Part shown: positions 25,904 through 33,982 of the stretch, one piece after another
Position numbering within the stretch: position 1 is the stretch's first letter
Layout: every line of letters starts with the position of its first letter
From: Flavobacteria bacterium RIFCSPLOWO2_12_FULL_35_11
Lineage (GTDB): Bacteria > Bacteroidota > Bacteroidia > Flavobacteriales > Flavobacteriaceae
DNA: 64,000 bases
Assembly (NCBI GenBank): GCA_001800975.1
Contig: MGWK01000056.1
Span: 1 to 64,000 of the forward strand
Reading direction: 5' to 3'
Notes under the pieces: generated by a model
Told to the model about the DNA's origin: nothing
The model's database searches: none
What the model saw: only the letters and a program-made list of their open reading frames with translations
Program-made: the position numbers and the translations under genes

Positions 25904-26445
25904 TAAAATTCATTTAAAGTTAGAATAATAGACAATGTTGCTGACTGGTCGAAATCCAATAATTTATAATCGTAAATTTCCAAATAATAGGTAAGCTCGT
26001 AACCATTATTGATGCCATTTCCTGTATATGCGCCCTTTATATTGGATATAATTGTTTGTGGTGTGTCATTTAAGGTCACAACACCTGAAGGCGAACCTAA
26101 CACGCCTTGACCAATACCCATATAATTTGAAGTGCTCAGTTTTAAATAAATTCCCGGAGGCGCTACTTGACCAACATCCATTTGAATTGAAATGCTTCTG
26201 GAGTTACCCGCAATAACAGCCGATGAAAAATTAATCCACTTTTTGTTATTCGCCATTACAATTGCCGCTTTTTCGCCAGCCTCATTTGATGCGGCTAAAT
26301 TTAGTGTTACAGTTGAATTATTGGGCTCCAGATCTATCATCGCCACTTCCTGCAAATTAAAGATCGCAGTAACGCTTCCAAAGTCGTTCTGAGCGTAATT
26401 TGAAATTGCGCAGAAAACGCAAATGATGAAAATTAGTTGTTTCAT
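25903..26445 (-). CDS. Secreted subunit-like protein C (W-x-N-F-S-S family)
   Basis: A 180-residue exported protein, the most divergent paralogue of A and B. A signal peptide ends at SNYAQ (about 19). Shared blocks are FNLQEVAMIDLEP, KWINFSSAV, APPGIYLKLS, GQGVLGSPSG, IISNIKGAYTGNGINNGYELTYYL and a terminal LSIILTLNEF. It follows the large outer-membrane protein gene by 84 bp and is coupled to protein D, so it is probably the first structural subunit of the operon. Confidence 0.8.
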   Translation of the reverse strand: MKQLIFIICVFCAISNYAQNDFGSVTAIFNLQEVAMIDLEPNNSTVTLNLAASNEAGEKAAIVMANNKKWINFSSAVIAGNSRSISIQMDVGQVAPPGIYLKLSTSNYMGIGQGVLGSPSGVVTLNDTPQTIISNIKGAYTGNGINNGYELTYYLEIYDYKLLDFDQSATLSIILTLNEF

Positions 26446-26529
26446 CTGTTTAAATTTTATTTTTTAGCGGTAACAGATGCTGTTCGCCATTAATCATTCC
26501 TTTGTGTGTCAAAATTTGTCTTGCTCGTT

Positions 26530-29250
26530 TCATAACTTAAATATTTTATCGCTTTTTTTAACCTCTCTATTTTTATTGCTGGCTTTAAAAACAGCCTTCC
26601 CTTCTTCATTGGATACCACAGTGATTGTTTTTTGCGTTTCACTAAAAATGAAGTCGTTCAGTAAATTTCTGACAACCAACTCAACAGCCCAATCGCCAGG
26701 CGTAAGTTCTTTAAACCAAAACTTACCGTCTTTGTCGGTTTTCGTATAATAGGTTTTGTCCTCCTTGGTTATTTTTACGACCAAATTAGGCAATTTTTTG
26801 ATGAATTTTGAAGATTGCATCACCGTTGTTTCTTCAAAAATAATTTGTCCGAATAAAGCGCCTGTATTTCCCATTTCAAGTACCACTTCCGTTTCTTTAT
26901 TCGGGAAAATGTCTATATCAATAGGCTGTTGCATCACAATAATTTTATTTTTTGGCAAACTCGATTGCTTAACATACAAACGGTAGGTTTTGGGTTTTAA
27001 ATTATAAAAGTGAAATACGCCTTTTTCATTGGTGATGGCAATATGATCATCCAATAAAACCAGGATGCCTTCCAAATTTGCTTTTTCGGCTGAAGTTATC
27101 TTCCCGGTTAAAGAGCCCACGGTTTTATTTTTTGAAACAGGCACATTCATCACAAAACTATACGATGCCGTAATTAAAAGTTCCTTTTTTATGGGAAAAA
27201 CAGGCAAACTCGTTTGTGAAACAGCCACGCTCAACAAATGTTTTCTTTGATAGTTGTAATTTACTTGCGCCTGCAAATAATTTTGGGCTTCATCCAATTC
27301 GTCAAAATCGTAATTTTTTTTGTAGAAAACACTTACATTTAGGTACGATTTTAAATTGTATTGTAAATTTCCGCCGTAATAAAATGTTTTAACGATTTCA
27401 TTTTCTTCGGATTGCTTGTTGCTTTGCTGGTAATCACCATTTAAGCCAACAATTAAATCTCTAAAAATATTTCCAGAAATACTTAAGGAACTGAAAAACG
27501 TATTTTGGGGTTCTGTGCTATCCGCCAAGAAATTTGTGGTCTTCCCAACGCGATTTTGCCAAATTAAATTGTATTTGTTTGGAATTCGGCTATAAAATGA
27601 AAGCGTCGCCAATTTTTCTTCAAAATTGTAGGTCTGCAAACTTAACTGATCTTCCTTATTTCTGTAATAACCTCCTACCCTAACCTTATTGTTTCTGTTG
27701 ATATTGTAATTAAAATACGCTTGATACTTTGTTGTTATTGGCGATGAACTGTAATTAATAGTGTCTTTAACCGGATTTATGGCACGATACTCCACGCCTA
27801 TTTGCATATCAATTGTATTGTTGAACCGGTAATTTGCCAGCGACAACAATTGCTTGCTGTTTCTTATATAACCCTTATAATTTTTATCGGAATATTGCGC
27901 AGAATTGATAAAATCCCATTTTTTTAAATTTAAATAGGCTTCCAAAGAATAAGCAAGCCCGTTTGTTTTATAATTGCTTTCATAAGCAATTTCACCGTTG
28001 ATTTTGAATCGGTCAAGGGTGTAAAAGGAAGCGATGTTAAAAATTTTAGAATTAAATTCTTCGTTGTCTTCAAAAAGGGTTCTGTTGATAAATCCCATTT
28101 CTACATACGCTTTATCCGATAAATCCTGTGATATTTTACCGCCGTATGAATCGGATATTTGTTTGGTGAACCGCGGTTTTACGTAGAACAGTGTCGCCGT
28201 TGTTTTACCAAAATCATAGCTTAAAATTCCGCCCGTTCCATAACGGGATGTTTCGGTAATATTGGAAAGCGAAAAATTAACATGTCCTAAAACAGCTTCC
28301 ATTTTTTTATTTTTGTAAAGCAGGCTGTACCTTTCATAATCGCCAAACCTCACAATATCGCTTTGGCTCGGACCAGAATATTCAAAATTTAAATAATGTT
28401 CATTTCCCTTATCCAAGAAACCTTGTCCGCTCACCTTAAATTTAAAAACATTCAAGGTATCCAAACCTTTTAACGAGTTAAAAATAGTGGAAACGGTAAT
28501 TGGAAACCTATGGTACAAATCGGGTTTTTTGGTGTTGTTTGGGTAAAGTGTGATTGCCACGCGATTTGAAAAAAGCAAGTCTTTTGAAACCACATAGGCT
28601 TTTAAGTTGTTCAAAACCATGGTTTTGCTGCTTACATTTCCGGGAACTTGCTGATAAACGGCAACAACCATCGAAGAATCTGGTTTCAGCACGGCGTTTG
28701 CAGGCACTATCTTAAGCGCATTACTCGATTCAAAAGTTATTTTCTCTTCGCTGTTCCCATTATTCGTCACCAAATACTCACAGTAATATTCTTTTTCCAG
28801 CCGCAAATATTCAGGGGCATTTAAAACCTCAACAGCCAAATTGTATAATTTAGAAACGGTAAGCGCTATTTCCTGAGAAGCCATTGGTTCATTATCGCTT
28901 GAAATTTTTAGCAATGCGTTGTAATTTCCCGCTGCACAATGGTTCTTAACGTCAAATGTGAACAGCACTATTTTTTTATTGTTTGCGGCAACAATAATAT
29001 TTTTAGTATTTGTTGTCAAATAAAACTGGTCGGAAATTGCAAATTCGCAACTTAAATTAAGCGGATTGCCGGAGGTATTTGAAATTTCGAAAGCGATGGT
29101 GTAGTTTTTTCCGGGAACTAAATTTTCTGGGATATTTTTTGCTGAAATTTCAACCGCACTATTCTGCGCTTCAACTTTTGACACTGACATAAACATCAAT
29201 ATAAAAAGAAAAAAATAGTTTAATGTTGCTATTTCAGGAAAGTTTCTCAA
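26530..29250 (-). CDS. Large outer-membrane beta-barrel protein with Ig-like and CarboxypepD_reg-like domains (usher-like candidate)
   Basis: A 906-residue exported protein with a signal peptide to about residue 29. Residues 30-235 look like two Ig or NEW3-type domains (NLVPGKNYTIAFEISNTSGNPL; YCEYLVTNNGNSEEKITFES). Residues 240-700 are alternating amphipathic strands rich in Tyr, Asn and Lys, typical of an outer-membrane barrel, with GDYERYSLLYKNKK near 300. Residues 706-790 and 792-890 are two carboxypeptidase-regulatory or CnaB-like beta domains. No TonB box or plug is evident. The N-domain, barrel and C-domains plan resembles pilus ushers. Neighbouring secreted subunits and a two-Ig-domain protein strengthen the idea, but homology to PapC-type ushers is not visible by eye. 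Confidence 0.75.
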   Translation of the reverse strand: MRNFPEIATLNYFFLFILMFMSVSKVEAQNSAVEISAKNIPENLVPGKNYTIAFEISNTSGNPLNLSCEFAISDQFYLTTNTKNIIVAANNKKIVLFTFDVKNHCAAGNYNALLKISSDNEPMASQEIALTVSKLYNLAVEVLNAPEYLRLEKEYYCEYLVTNNGNSEEKITFESSNALKIVPANAVLKPDSSMVVAVYQQVPGNVSSKTMVLNNLKAYVVSKDLLFSNRVAITLYPNNTKKPDLYHRFPITVSTIFNSLKGLDTLNVFKFKVSGQGFLDKGNEHYLNFEYSGPSQSDIVRFGDYERYSLLYKNKKMEAVLGHVNFSLSNITETSRYGTGGILSYDFGKTTATLFYVKPRFTKQISDSYGGKISQDLSDKAYVEMGFINRTLFEDNEEFNSKIFNIASFYTLDRFKINGEIAYESNYKTNGLAYSLEAYLNLKKWDFINSAQYSDKNYKGYIRNSKQLLSLANYRFNNTIDMQIGVEYRAINPVKDTINYSSSPITTKYQAYFNYNINRNNKVRVGGYYRNKEDQLSLQTYNFEEKLATLSFYSRIPNKYNLIWQNRVGKTTNFLADSTEPQNTFFSSLSISGNIFRDLIVGLNGDYQQSNKQSEENEIVKTFYYGGNLQYNLKSYLNVSVFYKKNYDFDELDEAQNYLQAQVNYNYQRKHLLSVAVSQTSLPVFPIKKELLITASYSFVMNVPVSKNKTVGSLTGKITSAEKANLEGILVLLDDHIAITNEKGVFHFYNLKPKTYRLYVKQSSLPKNKIIVMQQPIDIDIFPNKETEVVLEMGNTGALFGQIIFEETTVMQSSKFIKKLPNLVVKITKEDKTYYTKTDKDGKFWFKELTPGDWAVELVVRNLLNDFIFSETQKTITVVSNEEGKAVFKASNKNREVKKSDKIFKL

Positions 29251-29301
29251 ATTAATACTGAAAAAAAACAGAAATTTTTAGGGTCATATGATACTTTAGG
29301 G

Positions 29302-30084
29302 CTATTTATTTTCAAATTCCAAATCGATGGAATAAATATTTTTTCCATAATCGGCAATCAATACCGCCGTGTAAGCGCCTTTTGGCAAGCCTGAAATATC
29401 AAGCGAAAATGATTTACAAGAATTTGGATACACTTTTTTAAATTTAACTTCCACTTTTTTTGCTTGTTCACCATTGGCATTAAACACTTCAAGCATTAAG
29501 GTTGGCTCCACATAAAAGTTCCCTAAATTTTTTAAATCAACATTTATGAGTTTGTTCCCGTCGGGTTCTTCAATTTTGATGTCGTAAAATTCAAGTTCAG
29601 AAAGTGTTCTTTCATTAATGTCGGCAATAATTTGAATTCCATATCTTACTTTTGATTCCAGTTTTACGCCAAATTCAAGTTCATCTTCTTTAATTGGTTT
29701 TTCAATTTCAACCATTAAAACACCCCAATACGAACCGTCAATTGCAACATCATTGGGCACATTGATGGTATAAATTAGTTCATATTCTTCGTTTGCCTTA
29801 AAAACGTGCTCATTTACATTTGTAGACAACCAATTTTTTATGGAATTCTTGTGACTGATGTCAGCCGTTAAAACAGTTTCATTGCCACATTCCTGAAACA
29901 AATCATTAAAATAGATAATAACACGTTGCTCCGTTGCATCGGTGTTTTTTAAACTAATAACGCCGGTGATTAATTGTCCGGAAGCCGATTGATGCACGTG
30001 TGTTAAGCCATTAAGTATGACAACACCGGCATTTGAGACCTGAAAACTCAAAAATAATAAAAGAAATAGTAGGGATTTTTTCAT
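29302..30084 (-). CDS. Periplasmic two-Ig-domain protein (chaperone-like or DUF916-like)
   Basis: A 260-residue exported protein with a signal peptide to SNA (about 19). Domain 1 (20-135) shows SGQLITGVISLKNTD, NWLSTNVNEHVFKANEEYEL and VPNDVAIDGSYWGVLMVEI. This pattern recalls both pilus chaperones and the DUF916 domain of WxL-protein partners. Domain 2 (about 150-260) is a second beta sandwich ending SLDISGLPKGAYTAVLIADYG. No transmembrane anchor is present. It precedes the barrel gene by 51 bp in the same operon. A role in handling the secreted subunits is inference from fold and context. Confidence 0.72.
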   Translation of the reverse strand: MKKSLLFLLLFLSFQVSNAGVVILNGLTHVHQSASGQLITGVISLKNTDATEQRVIIYFNDLFQECGNETVLTADISHKNSIKNWLSTNVNEHVFKANEEYELIYTINVPNDVAIDGSYWGVLMVEIEKPIKEDELEFGVKLESKVRYGIQIIADINERTLSELEFYDIKIEEPDGNKLINVDLKNLGNFYVEPTLMLEVFNANGEQAKKVEVKFKKVYPNSCKSFSLDISGLPKGAYTAVLIADYGKNIYSIDLEFENK

Positions 30085-30135
30085 TTTTCGAAATTTATTT
30101 TGTTAATAAAATTGGGGTTTATGATCGATTTTAGT

Positions 30136-30852
30136 TTACAGTAAATTTAGGCGTTTCATTAATTCGGGTTTGCTCGACCGGCTTACCGGAACTACAGTTT
30201 TCCCTATCAACACACTGCTGTCTTCTATATCAACAATCTTTTTAATGTTGATGATAAATGACCTGTGTACTTTTAAAAACAGCTCATCGGGCAATTTATC
30301 TTCTATTTTTTTTAGGGTTGAATGAACCGTGTAATTTTCCTTATCAGTTTTTATCAAAATATAATCTCCTTTTGCCTCAATTAAATTGATGCCATCAAAA
30401 CTAATTTTAACCAGACGTTTATAAATGTTTACATACAATTCACTTTTGGATTCATTTACGGCTGTGGTCACCGGCAAATCTGGCAGCTCTTTTTTGGAAT
30501 TGGCAAACAACTTGGCCTTTTCAACCGCTTTGTCAAATCGCGCTTGGGCGATTGGTTTCTCTAAATAATCTACCACAGAATTGTATTCAAATGCTTCTAA
30601 AGCAAAATTTGCGTTAGAGGTAATTAAAATTACCTTGGGCGCATCTTTTAACGTTTGCAATAAATCAAAACCCGTGAAGGCTGGCATGTTTATATCCAAA
30701 AAGATGAGATCAACTGTATGCTGATTTAAATATTTAAGCGCCTCAATTGGGTTGTTGAAACTGGCGACCAGATTTAGGTTTTTATTGTTGGAAATTAACT
30801 TTTCAATAATGACTCTTGCAATTTCTTCATCATCAATAACAATGCATTTCAT
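30136..30852 (-). CDS. LytTR-family response regulator
   Basis: A 238-residue protein. The receiver domain (1-120) has acidic DDE at 7-9, phospho-acceptor Asp53 (FLDINMP) and EKP at the end of the fold. The LytTR DNA-binding domain spans about 135-238, with the typical FLKVHRSFIINIKKI segment. It is immediately upstream of the secreted-protein operon (51 bp) and is the obvious candidate to bind the 21-bp-spaced repeats at 24400 and 32141. Confidence 0.93.
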   Translation of the reverse strand: MKCIVIDDEEIARVIIEKLISNNKNLNLVASFNNPIEALKYLNQHTVDLIFLDINMPAFTGFDLLQTLKDAPKVILITSNANFALEAFEYNSVVDYLEKPIAQARFDKAVEKAKLFANSKKELPDLPVTTAVNESKSELYVNIYKRLVKISFDGINLIEAKGDYILIKTDKENYTVHSTLKKIEDKLPDELFLKVHRSFIINIKKIVDIEDSSVLIGKTVVPVSRSSKPELMKRLNLL

Positions 30853-30937
30853 AAGGTAATTTTTTTAGGAAATTTTCAATGCCGAAGATACCCTTTTTTT
30901 GCTTCATTTTATGAACAATACCAGCACATTATTGATT

Positions 30938-31639
30938 TTATTTTTTAGGAATTGTGAAATAAAATGTGGTACCCTTTAAAACTTCACTCTCCAGCCAAAT
31001 TTCACCACCAAATAGGTCTAAAACCCTTTTCACAATGGAAAGTCCCATGCCGGTCGATTTTTCTTGATAGCCTAATGTGGTAAAAGTGTTAAATATTTTT
31101 TGGTGGTATTCCTTCGGAATTCCCTGCCCATTGTCTTTTATGGAAAAAGTATAAAAATCTTCCGCTTCCTCAACCCCAACTTCAACCAAGCCTTTTTCTT
31201 TATCATTGAAGTTAACGGCATTGCTGATTAAATTTTGAAAAACTTGCTGTAATTTTCTTGCATCAGCCTTTAAAATAGGCAAATTACCTTTTACGACTAC
31301 GTTAATATTTTTGGGAATGTTAATGCTGCCAATTATTTTATTCAGCATTTCATTTAAATCAATGGTATTTGTTTTTAGTCCAGTCGCTCCAATTTCCGAG
31401 TAATTGATAATGTCTTCCAAAAACTGATCCATCTTTTCAATTTTCGCCTCCATAAGGTTCAAATTGCCAACACTTTCTTCTCCAATTTTTTCGCTGCAAT
31501 CCTCTTTCACCCAGGCTAACAAGGCCGAAAGGTTTCTTAAAGATGATTTTAAATCGTGCGAAACCAAATGTGCATAGTCATTCAACTGCTCATTTTGGTG
31601 TTTTAATTTTTGAAGTAATTGTTCTTTTTGATGCATCAT
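30938..31639 (-). CDS. Cytosolic histidine kinase without sensor domain
   Basis: A 233-residue kinase core. A short coiled coil (1-24) is followed by the dimerisation H-box HLVSHDLKSSLRNL with His28, the N-box NLISNAVNFND, and the G-boxes DNGQGIPKEY and STGMGLSIVKRVL. There is no PAS, GAF or membrane segment, so input must come from a partner. The single-domain receiver encoded 8 bp upstream and the HPt protein are candidates. Confidence 0.92.
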   Translation of the reverse strand: MMHQKEQLLQKLKHQNEQLNDYAHLVSHDLKSSLRNLSALLAWVKEDCSEKIGEESVGNLNLMEAKIEKMDQFLEDIINYSEIGATGLKTNTIDLNEMLNKIIGSINIPKNINVVVKGNLPILKADARKLQQVFQNLISNAVNFNDKEKGLVEVGVEEAEDFYTFSIKDNGQGIPKEYHQKIFNTFTTLGYQEKSTGMGLSIVKRVLDLFGGEIWLESEVLKGTTFYFTIPKK

Positions 31640-31647
31640 GTTAAGCT

Positions 31648-32061
31648 TTATGCTTGCACAAATTCATTATAACACCAGTAATCCAGCACCGTTTTAATGG
31701 ATTCGGAATAATCGCTGTATTTTAAAGGTTTTACCAAATAACCCGCAATGCCAAGTTGGTGACAATCTGATACATCTTTATGGTCATTTGACGAGGTTAA
31801 TATAACGGTTGGAATAAATTTTAAATGTTCATTTTTTCTGATGATGCTTAAAAATTCAAGGCCATTTATTTTAGGCATATTTAAGTCGAGCAAAATAAGA
31901 TCGGGCAATGATTCATTTTTATATAAAATATCCAACGCTTCTTCCCCGTTTTTAGCTTCAACAATGTTATGAGGACACTCCAATTTTGAAATTGTTCTGT
32001 TAAATTTCATAATTTCTATCATATCATCTTCAACCAGCAATATGTTTAAGCTTTTTCTCAT
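31648..32061 (-). CDS. Single-domain response regulator (Spo0F/CheY-like)
   Basis: A 137-residue receiver with EDD at 11-13, phospho-acceptor Asp59 (LLDLNMPKINGLEFL), TSS at 89-91 and KPL near 112. It has no output domain. Members often pass phosphate in relays or bind a kinase. It is the first gene of the minus-strand regulatory block and is coupled to the kinase gene (8 bp). Confidence 0.93.
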   Translation of the reverse strand: MRKSLNILLVEDDMIEIMKFNRTISKLECPHNIVEAKNGEEALDILYKNESLPDLILLDLNMPKINGLEFLSIIRKNEHLKFIPTVILTSSNDHKDVSDCHQLGIAGYLVKPLKYSDYSESIKTVLDYWCYNEFVQA

Positions 32062-32140
32062 CAGTAGTTTTTTAAATTATCATCAAAGATCTTAAGATTG
32101 CCCAATTTTTTATGAAGTAATTCGACAAGTCTAAATTATG

Positions 32141-32175
32141 TGTCGGTGAATGGTAAATAATTGTCGGTAAACGGA
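32141..32175. promoter_or_regulatory. Two direct repeats with 21-bp period between divergent genes
   Basis: TGTCGGTGAATGGT (32141) and TGTCGGTAAACGGA (32162) are 21 bases apart and share 11 of 14 positions. They lie about midway between possible -7 elements of the receiver gene (GATCTTTG on the minus strand at 32084-32091) and of the divergent gene (TTCTTTTG at 32224-32231). They match the box upstream of subunit A and share the T-R-A-A-Y-G-G-T-A core with the array at 24400. Confidence 0.7.
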
Positions 32176-32245
32176 ATAGTCAACCAATCACAAATTCTTC
32201 CCCATAAATTAGGTATTAATTCGTTCTTTTGCCTAAATTGGTTCA

Positions 32246-32722
32246 ATGAAAGCAGTCACCGTAAAAGAAATAAAAACAGAATTGTCGCATTATTCACAGA
32301 AGGAATTGGTGGAACTGTGTTTACGTTTGTCGAAATTTAAAAAGGAAAATAAAGAACTGCTCACCTATCTTTTGTTTGAATCCTCCAATGAAGAAGGTTA
32401 CATCAGCAGTATAAAACTGGAAATTGATGAACAGTTTGAACTGGTTAACACAAAAACATATTACTTCATAAAAAAAAGCGTCCGTAAAATTTTACGCAAC
32501 GTTAAAACCGCCATCCGCTATTCAAAAAACAAGGAAACTGAAGTGGAACTTCTCCTCTATTTCTGCAAAAAAATGAAGGATTTTAAACCTTCCATCAATA
32601 AAAATACGGTGCTCAAAAATCTGTTCGACAGAGAAATAGCGTATATCAAAAAAAAGATGCTCGCATTGCATGAAGATTTGCAGTACGATTATGGAATGGC
32701 GTTGGAAAGTTTGAAAAGTTGA
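32246..32722 (+). CDS. Helical protein of unknown function
   Basis: A 158-residue, Lys and Glu rich, all-helical soluble protein, starting KAVTVKEIKTELSHYSQKELVELCLRL. No catalytic motif or known domain. It is divergent from the receiver gene across the repeat boxes and ends at a hairpin terminator, so it may belong to the same regulon. Confidence 0.75.
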   Translation: MKAVTVKEIKTELSHYSQKELVELCLRLSKFKKENKELLTYLLFESSNEEGYISSIKLEIDEQFELVNTKTYYFIKKSVRKILRNVKTAIRYSKNKETEVELLLYFCKKMKDFKPSINKNTVLKNLFDREIAYIKKKMLALHEDLQYDYGMALESLKS

Positions 32723-32743
32723 AAGTGTAAAGTTTAAAAAACA

Positions 32744-32773
32744 AAAGACCGAGAAAAAATTTCTCGATCTTTT
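32744..32773. terminator. Hairpin terminator between convergent genes
   Basis: AAAGACCGAGAA pairs with TTCTCGATCTTT (one mismatch) around a 5-6 base loop, followed by a T run. Confidence 0.8.
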
Positions 32774-32810
32774 TATCACTAACTACTAACAAACAGCTTC
32801 AGACAAAAAA

Positions 32811-33191
32811 TTAAGCAGTTTCTTTTTCCTTACTTCTGGCTTTGGCAATCTTATCGATCATTTCAGGCATTTTTTCAAATACAGAGGCAAGTCCGCTTGA
32901 TTTTCCTGCGGCAAGAAAAGAAATGTCACTTCCCCTGCTTACCAAAAAACCAATTGGTTCAATTCCCACGCCTGCGCCTGCCCCGCCACCTTGAGATGCT
33001 CCTTCTCCTTTAACATCTTTTTTTTGGGTATCTGCTGCAACGCCAGAACCAAATCCCATGCCAACTTTAATCACCGGCACACACTTGAATTCTCCCAATT
33101 CAAACTGTTTTCCAATCACAGTTTCCGTGTTGGCTTCCGACTTGATAAAGTCGGTAATTTTGCCCAACAATTCTTCCATACGTAATTCCAT
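32811..33191 (-). CDS. GerW/YtfJ family protein
   Basis: A 126-residue protein of the GerW (spore protein YtfJ) family. It has the conserved FELGEFKCVPVIKVGMGFGSG segment, a Gly-rich GGGAGAGVGIEPIGFLV and LVSRGSDISFL. GerW aids spore germination in Bacillus, but this organism is not expected to sporulate, so the role must be more general. It lies 11 bp after a DUF2953-like gene, matching what I recall of the Bacillus ytfI-ytfJ pair. Confidence 0.85.
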   Translation of the reverse strand: MELRMEELLGKITDFIKSEANTETVIGKQFELGEFKCVPVIKVGMGFGSGVAADTQKKDVKGEGASQGGGAGAGVGIEPIGFLVSRGSDISFLAAGKSSGLASVFEKMPEMIDKIAKARSKEKETA

Positions 33192-33202
33192 AATATTGTT
33201 TT

Positions 33203-33727
33203 TTAAAGGTTCATAAATGATTTAATTAAATATATTGGCCTGCTGTAAATATGCAGTTCCACTCGGTTTCTTCCTTCAAAATTGACACTAAAACCGCCCA
33301 CGTGATAATTCAACATTGCAAATAGCGGATACAATTTTGCGTTCAAAATGCAATCACCCGTATCTATATCAAAAAGAAATCTTTTCACCTTAAACGATTT
33401 TAGCAACCGCAAACCTTTTTCAATGTCAATTCCCTTGCCAATTTTCTTTTTATTTACTGTACTTTTTAAGGTCTTTTTCTTATTTCCTAATACAATATTT
33501 CTTAGCGGATAAAAATAAAAACTTAAAAAAAACAGCTTCAGTCTTATTCTGATCAATTCATCTTCGTGACTTTCTATACTTGCCTTTACCAAACCTTTTA
33601 CTTGCAGGTAATATTGATTTGTTTTTGTGTCAATAAACAGCACAATTGGCATCATCGACAAATAAAATAGCAACAATAAAAACAAGATTGAAGAGAAGGT
33701 TATAAGCATTGCTTTGTTTTTCGGCAA
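33203..33727 (-). CDS. Membrane-anchored DUF2953/YtfI-like protein
   Basis: A 174-residue protein with one N-terminal membrane segment (about 7-29) and a beta-rich remainder with repeated FLDTKTN-like and FDIDTGD strands. Weak resemblance plus position directly upstream of a GerW gene suggest a DUF2953 (YtfI) relative. By sequence alone I would call it hypothetical. Confidence 0.6.
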   Translation of the reverse strand: MPKNKAMLITFSSILFLLLLFYLSMMPIVLFIDTKTNQYYLQVKGLVKASIESHEDELIRIRLKLFFLSFYFYPLRNIVLGNKKKTLKSTVNKKKIGKGIDIEKGLRLLKSFKVKRFLFDIDTGDCILNAKLYPLFAMLNYHVGGFSVNFEGRNRVELHIYSRPIYLIKSFMNL

Positions 33728-33882
33728 AATACTTTGAATTGGGAATATCTTACAATGATTTTGGTCAAACTGCCGAAGTAATTTTACAATATGCCGTGAT
33801 ATTAATCACCCAAAAAATTGATTTTTATCAGATTAGAAAGTTGAAAAGTTATAAGTTAACTGTTATATGTTAAACGTTAAAA

Positions 33883-33948
33883 AATCGTAAATCCAAAATC
33901 GTAAATCTGAAATTTGCAATCGTAAATCCAAAATCGTAAATCTGAAAT
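33883..33948. repeat. Two-copy tandem repeat (AATCGTAAATCC-type)
   Basis: A 31-base unit built from AATCGTAAATCC and AAATCGTAAATCTGAAAT occurs at 33883-33913 and again at 33918-33948, a 35-base period. The reverse complement of the same word occurs at about 641-668. This fills much of the 255-bp gap upstream of dus. Confidence 0.6.
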
Positions 33949-33958
33949 CATAAAGCCG

Positions 33959-33966
33959 TATCTTTG
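33959..33966 (+). promoter_or_regulatory. Minus-10-like element (TATCTTTG) for dus
   Basis: TATCTTTG, an exact TAnnTTTG match, lies 16 bases before the start codon of the dihydrouridine synthase gene. The tandem repeat abuts it upstream; no clear -33 TTG. Confidence 0.5.
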
Positions 33967-33982
33967 CGCAACCAAAAATGAT

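Noticed and set aside
26477-26749. Plus-strand frame at the start of the barrel gene's 3' region
   Set aside because: Overlaps the well-supported minus-strand barrel gene for most of its length and has low-complexity content.
29302-30084. Calling the two-Ig-domain protein a confirmed PapD-type chaperone
   Set aside because: The conserved Arg and Lys anchor residues of classical pilus chaperones cannot be identified by eye, so only chaperone-like is supported.
33883-33948. Possible CRISPR-like spacing of repeats
   Set aside because: Only two units with a 4-base gap, AT-rich low complexity, no cas genes; this is a simple tandem repeat.
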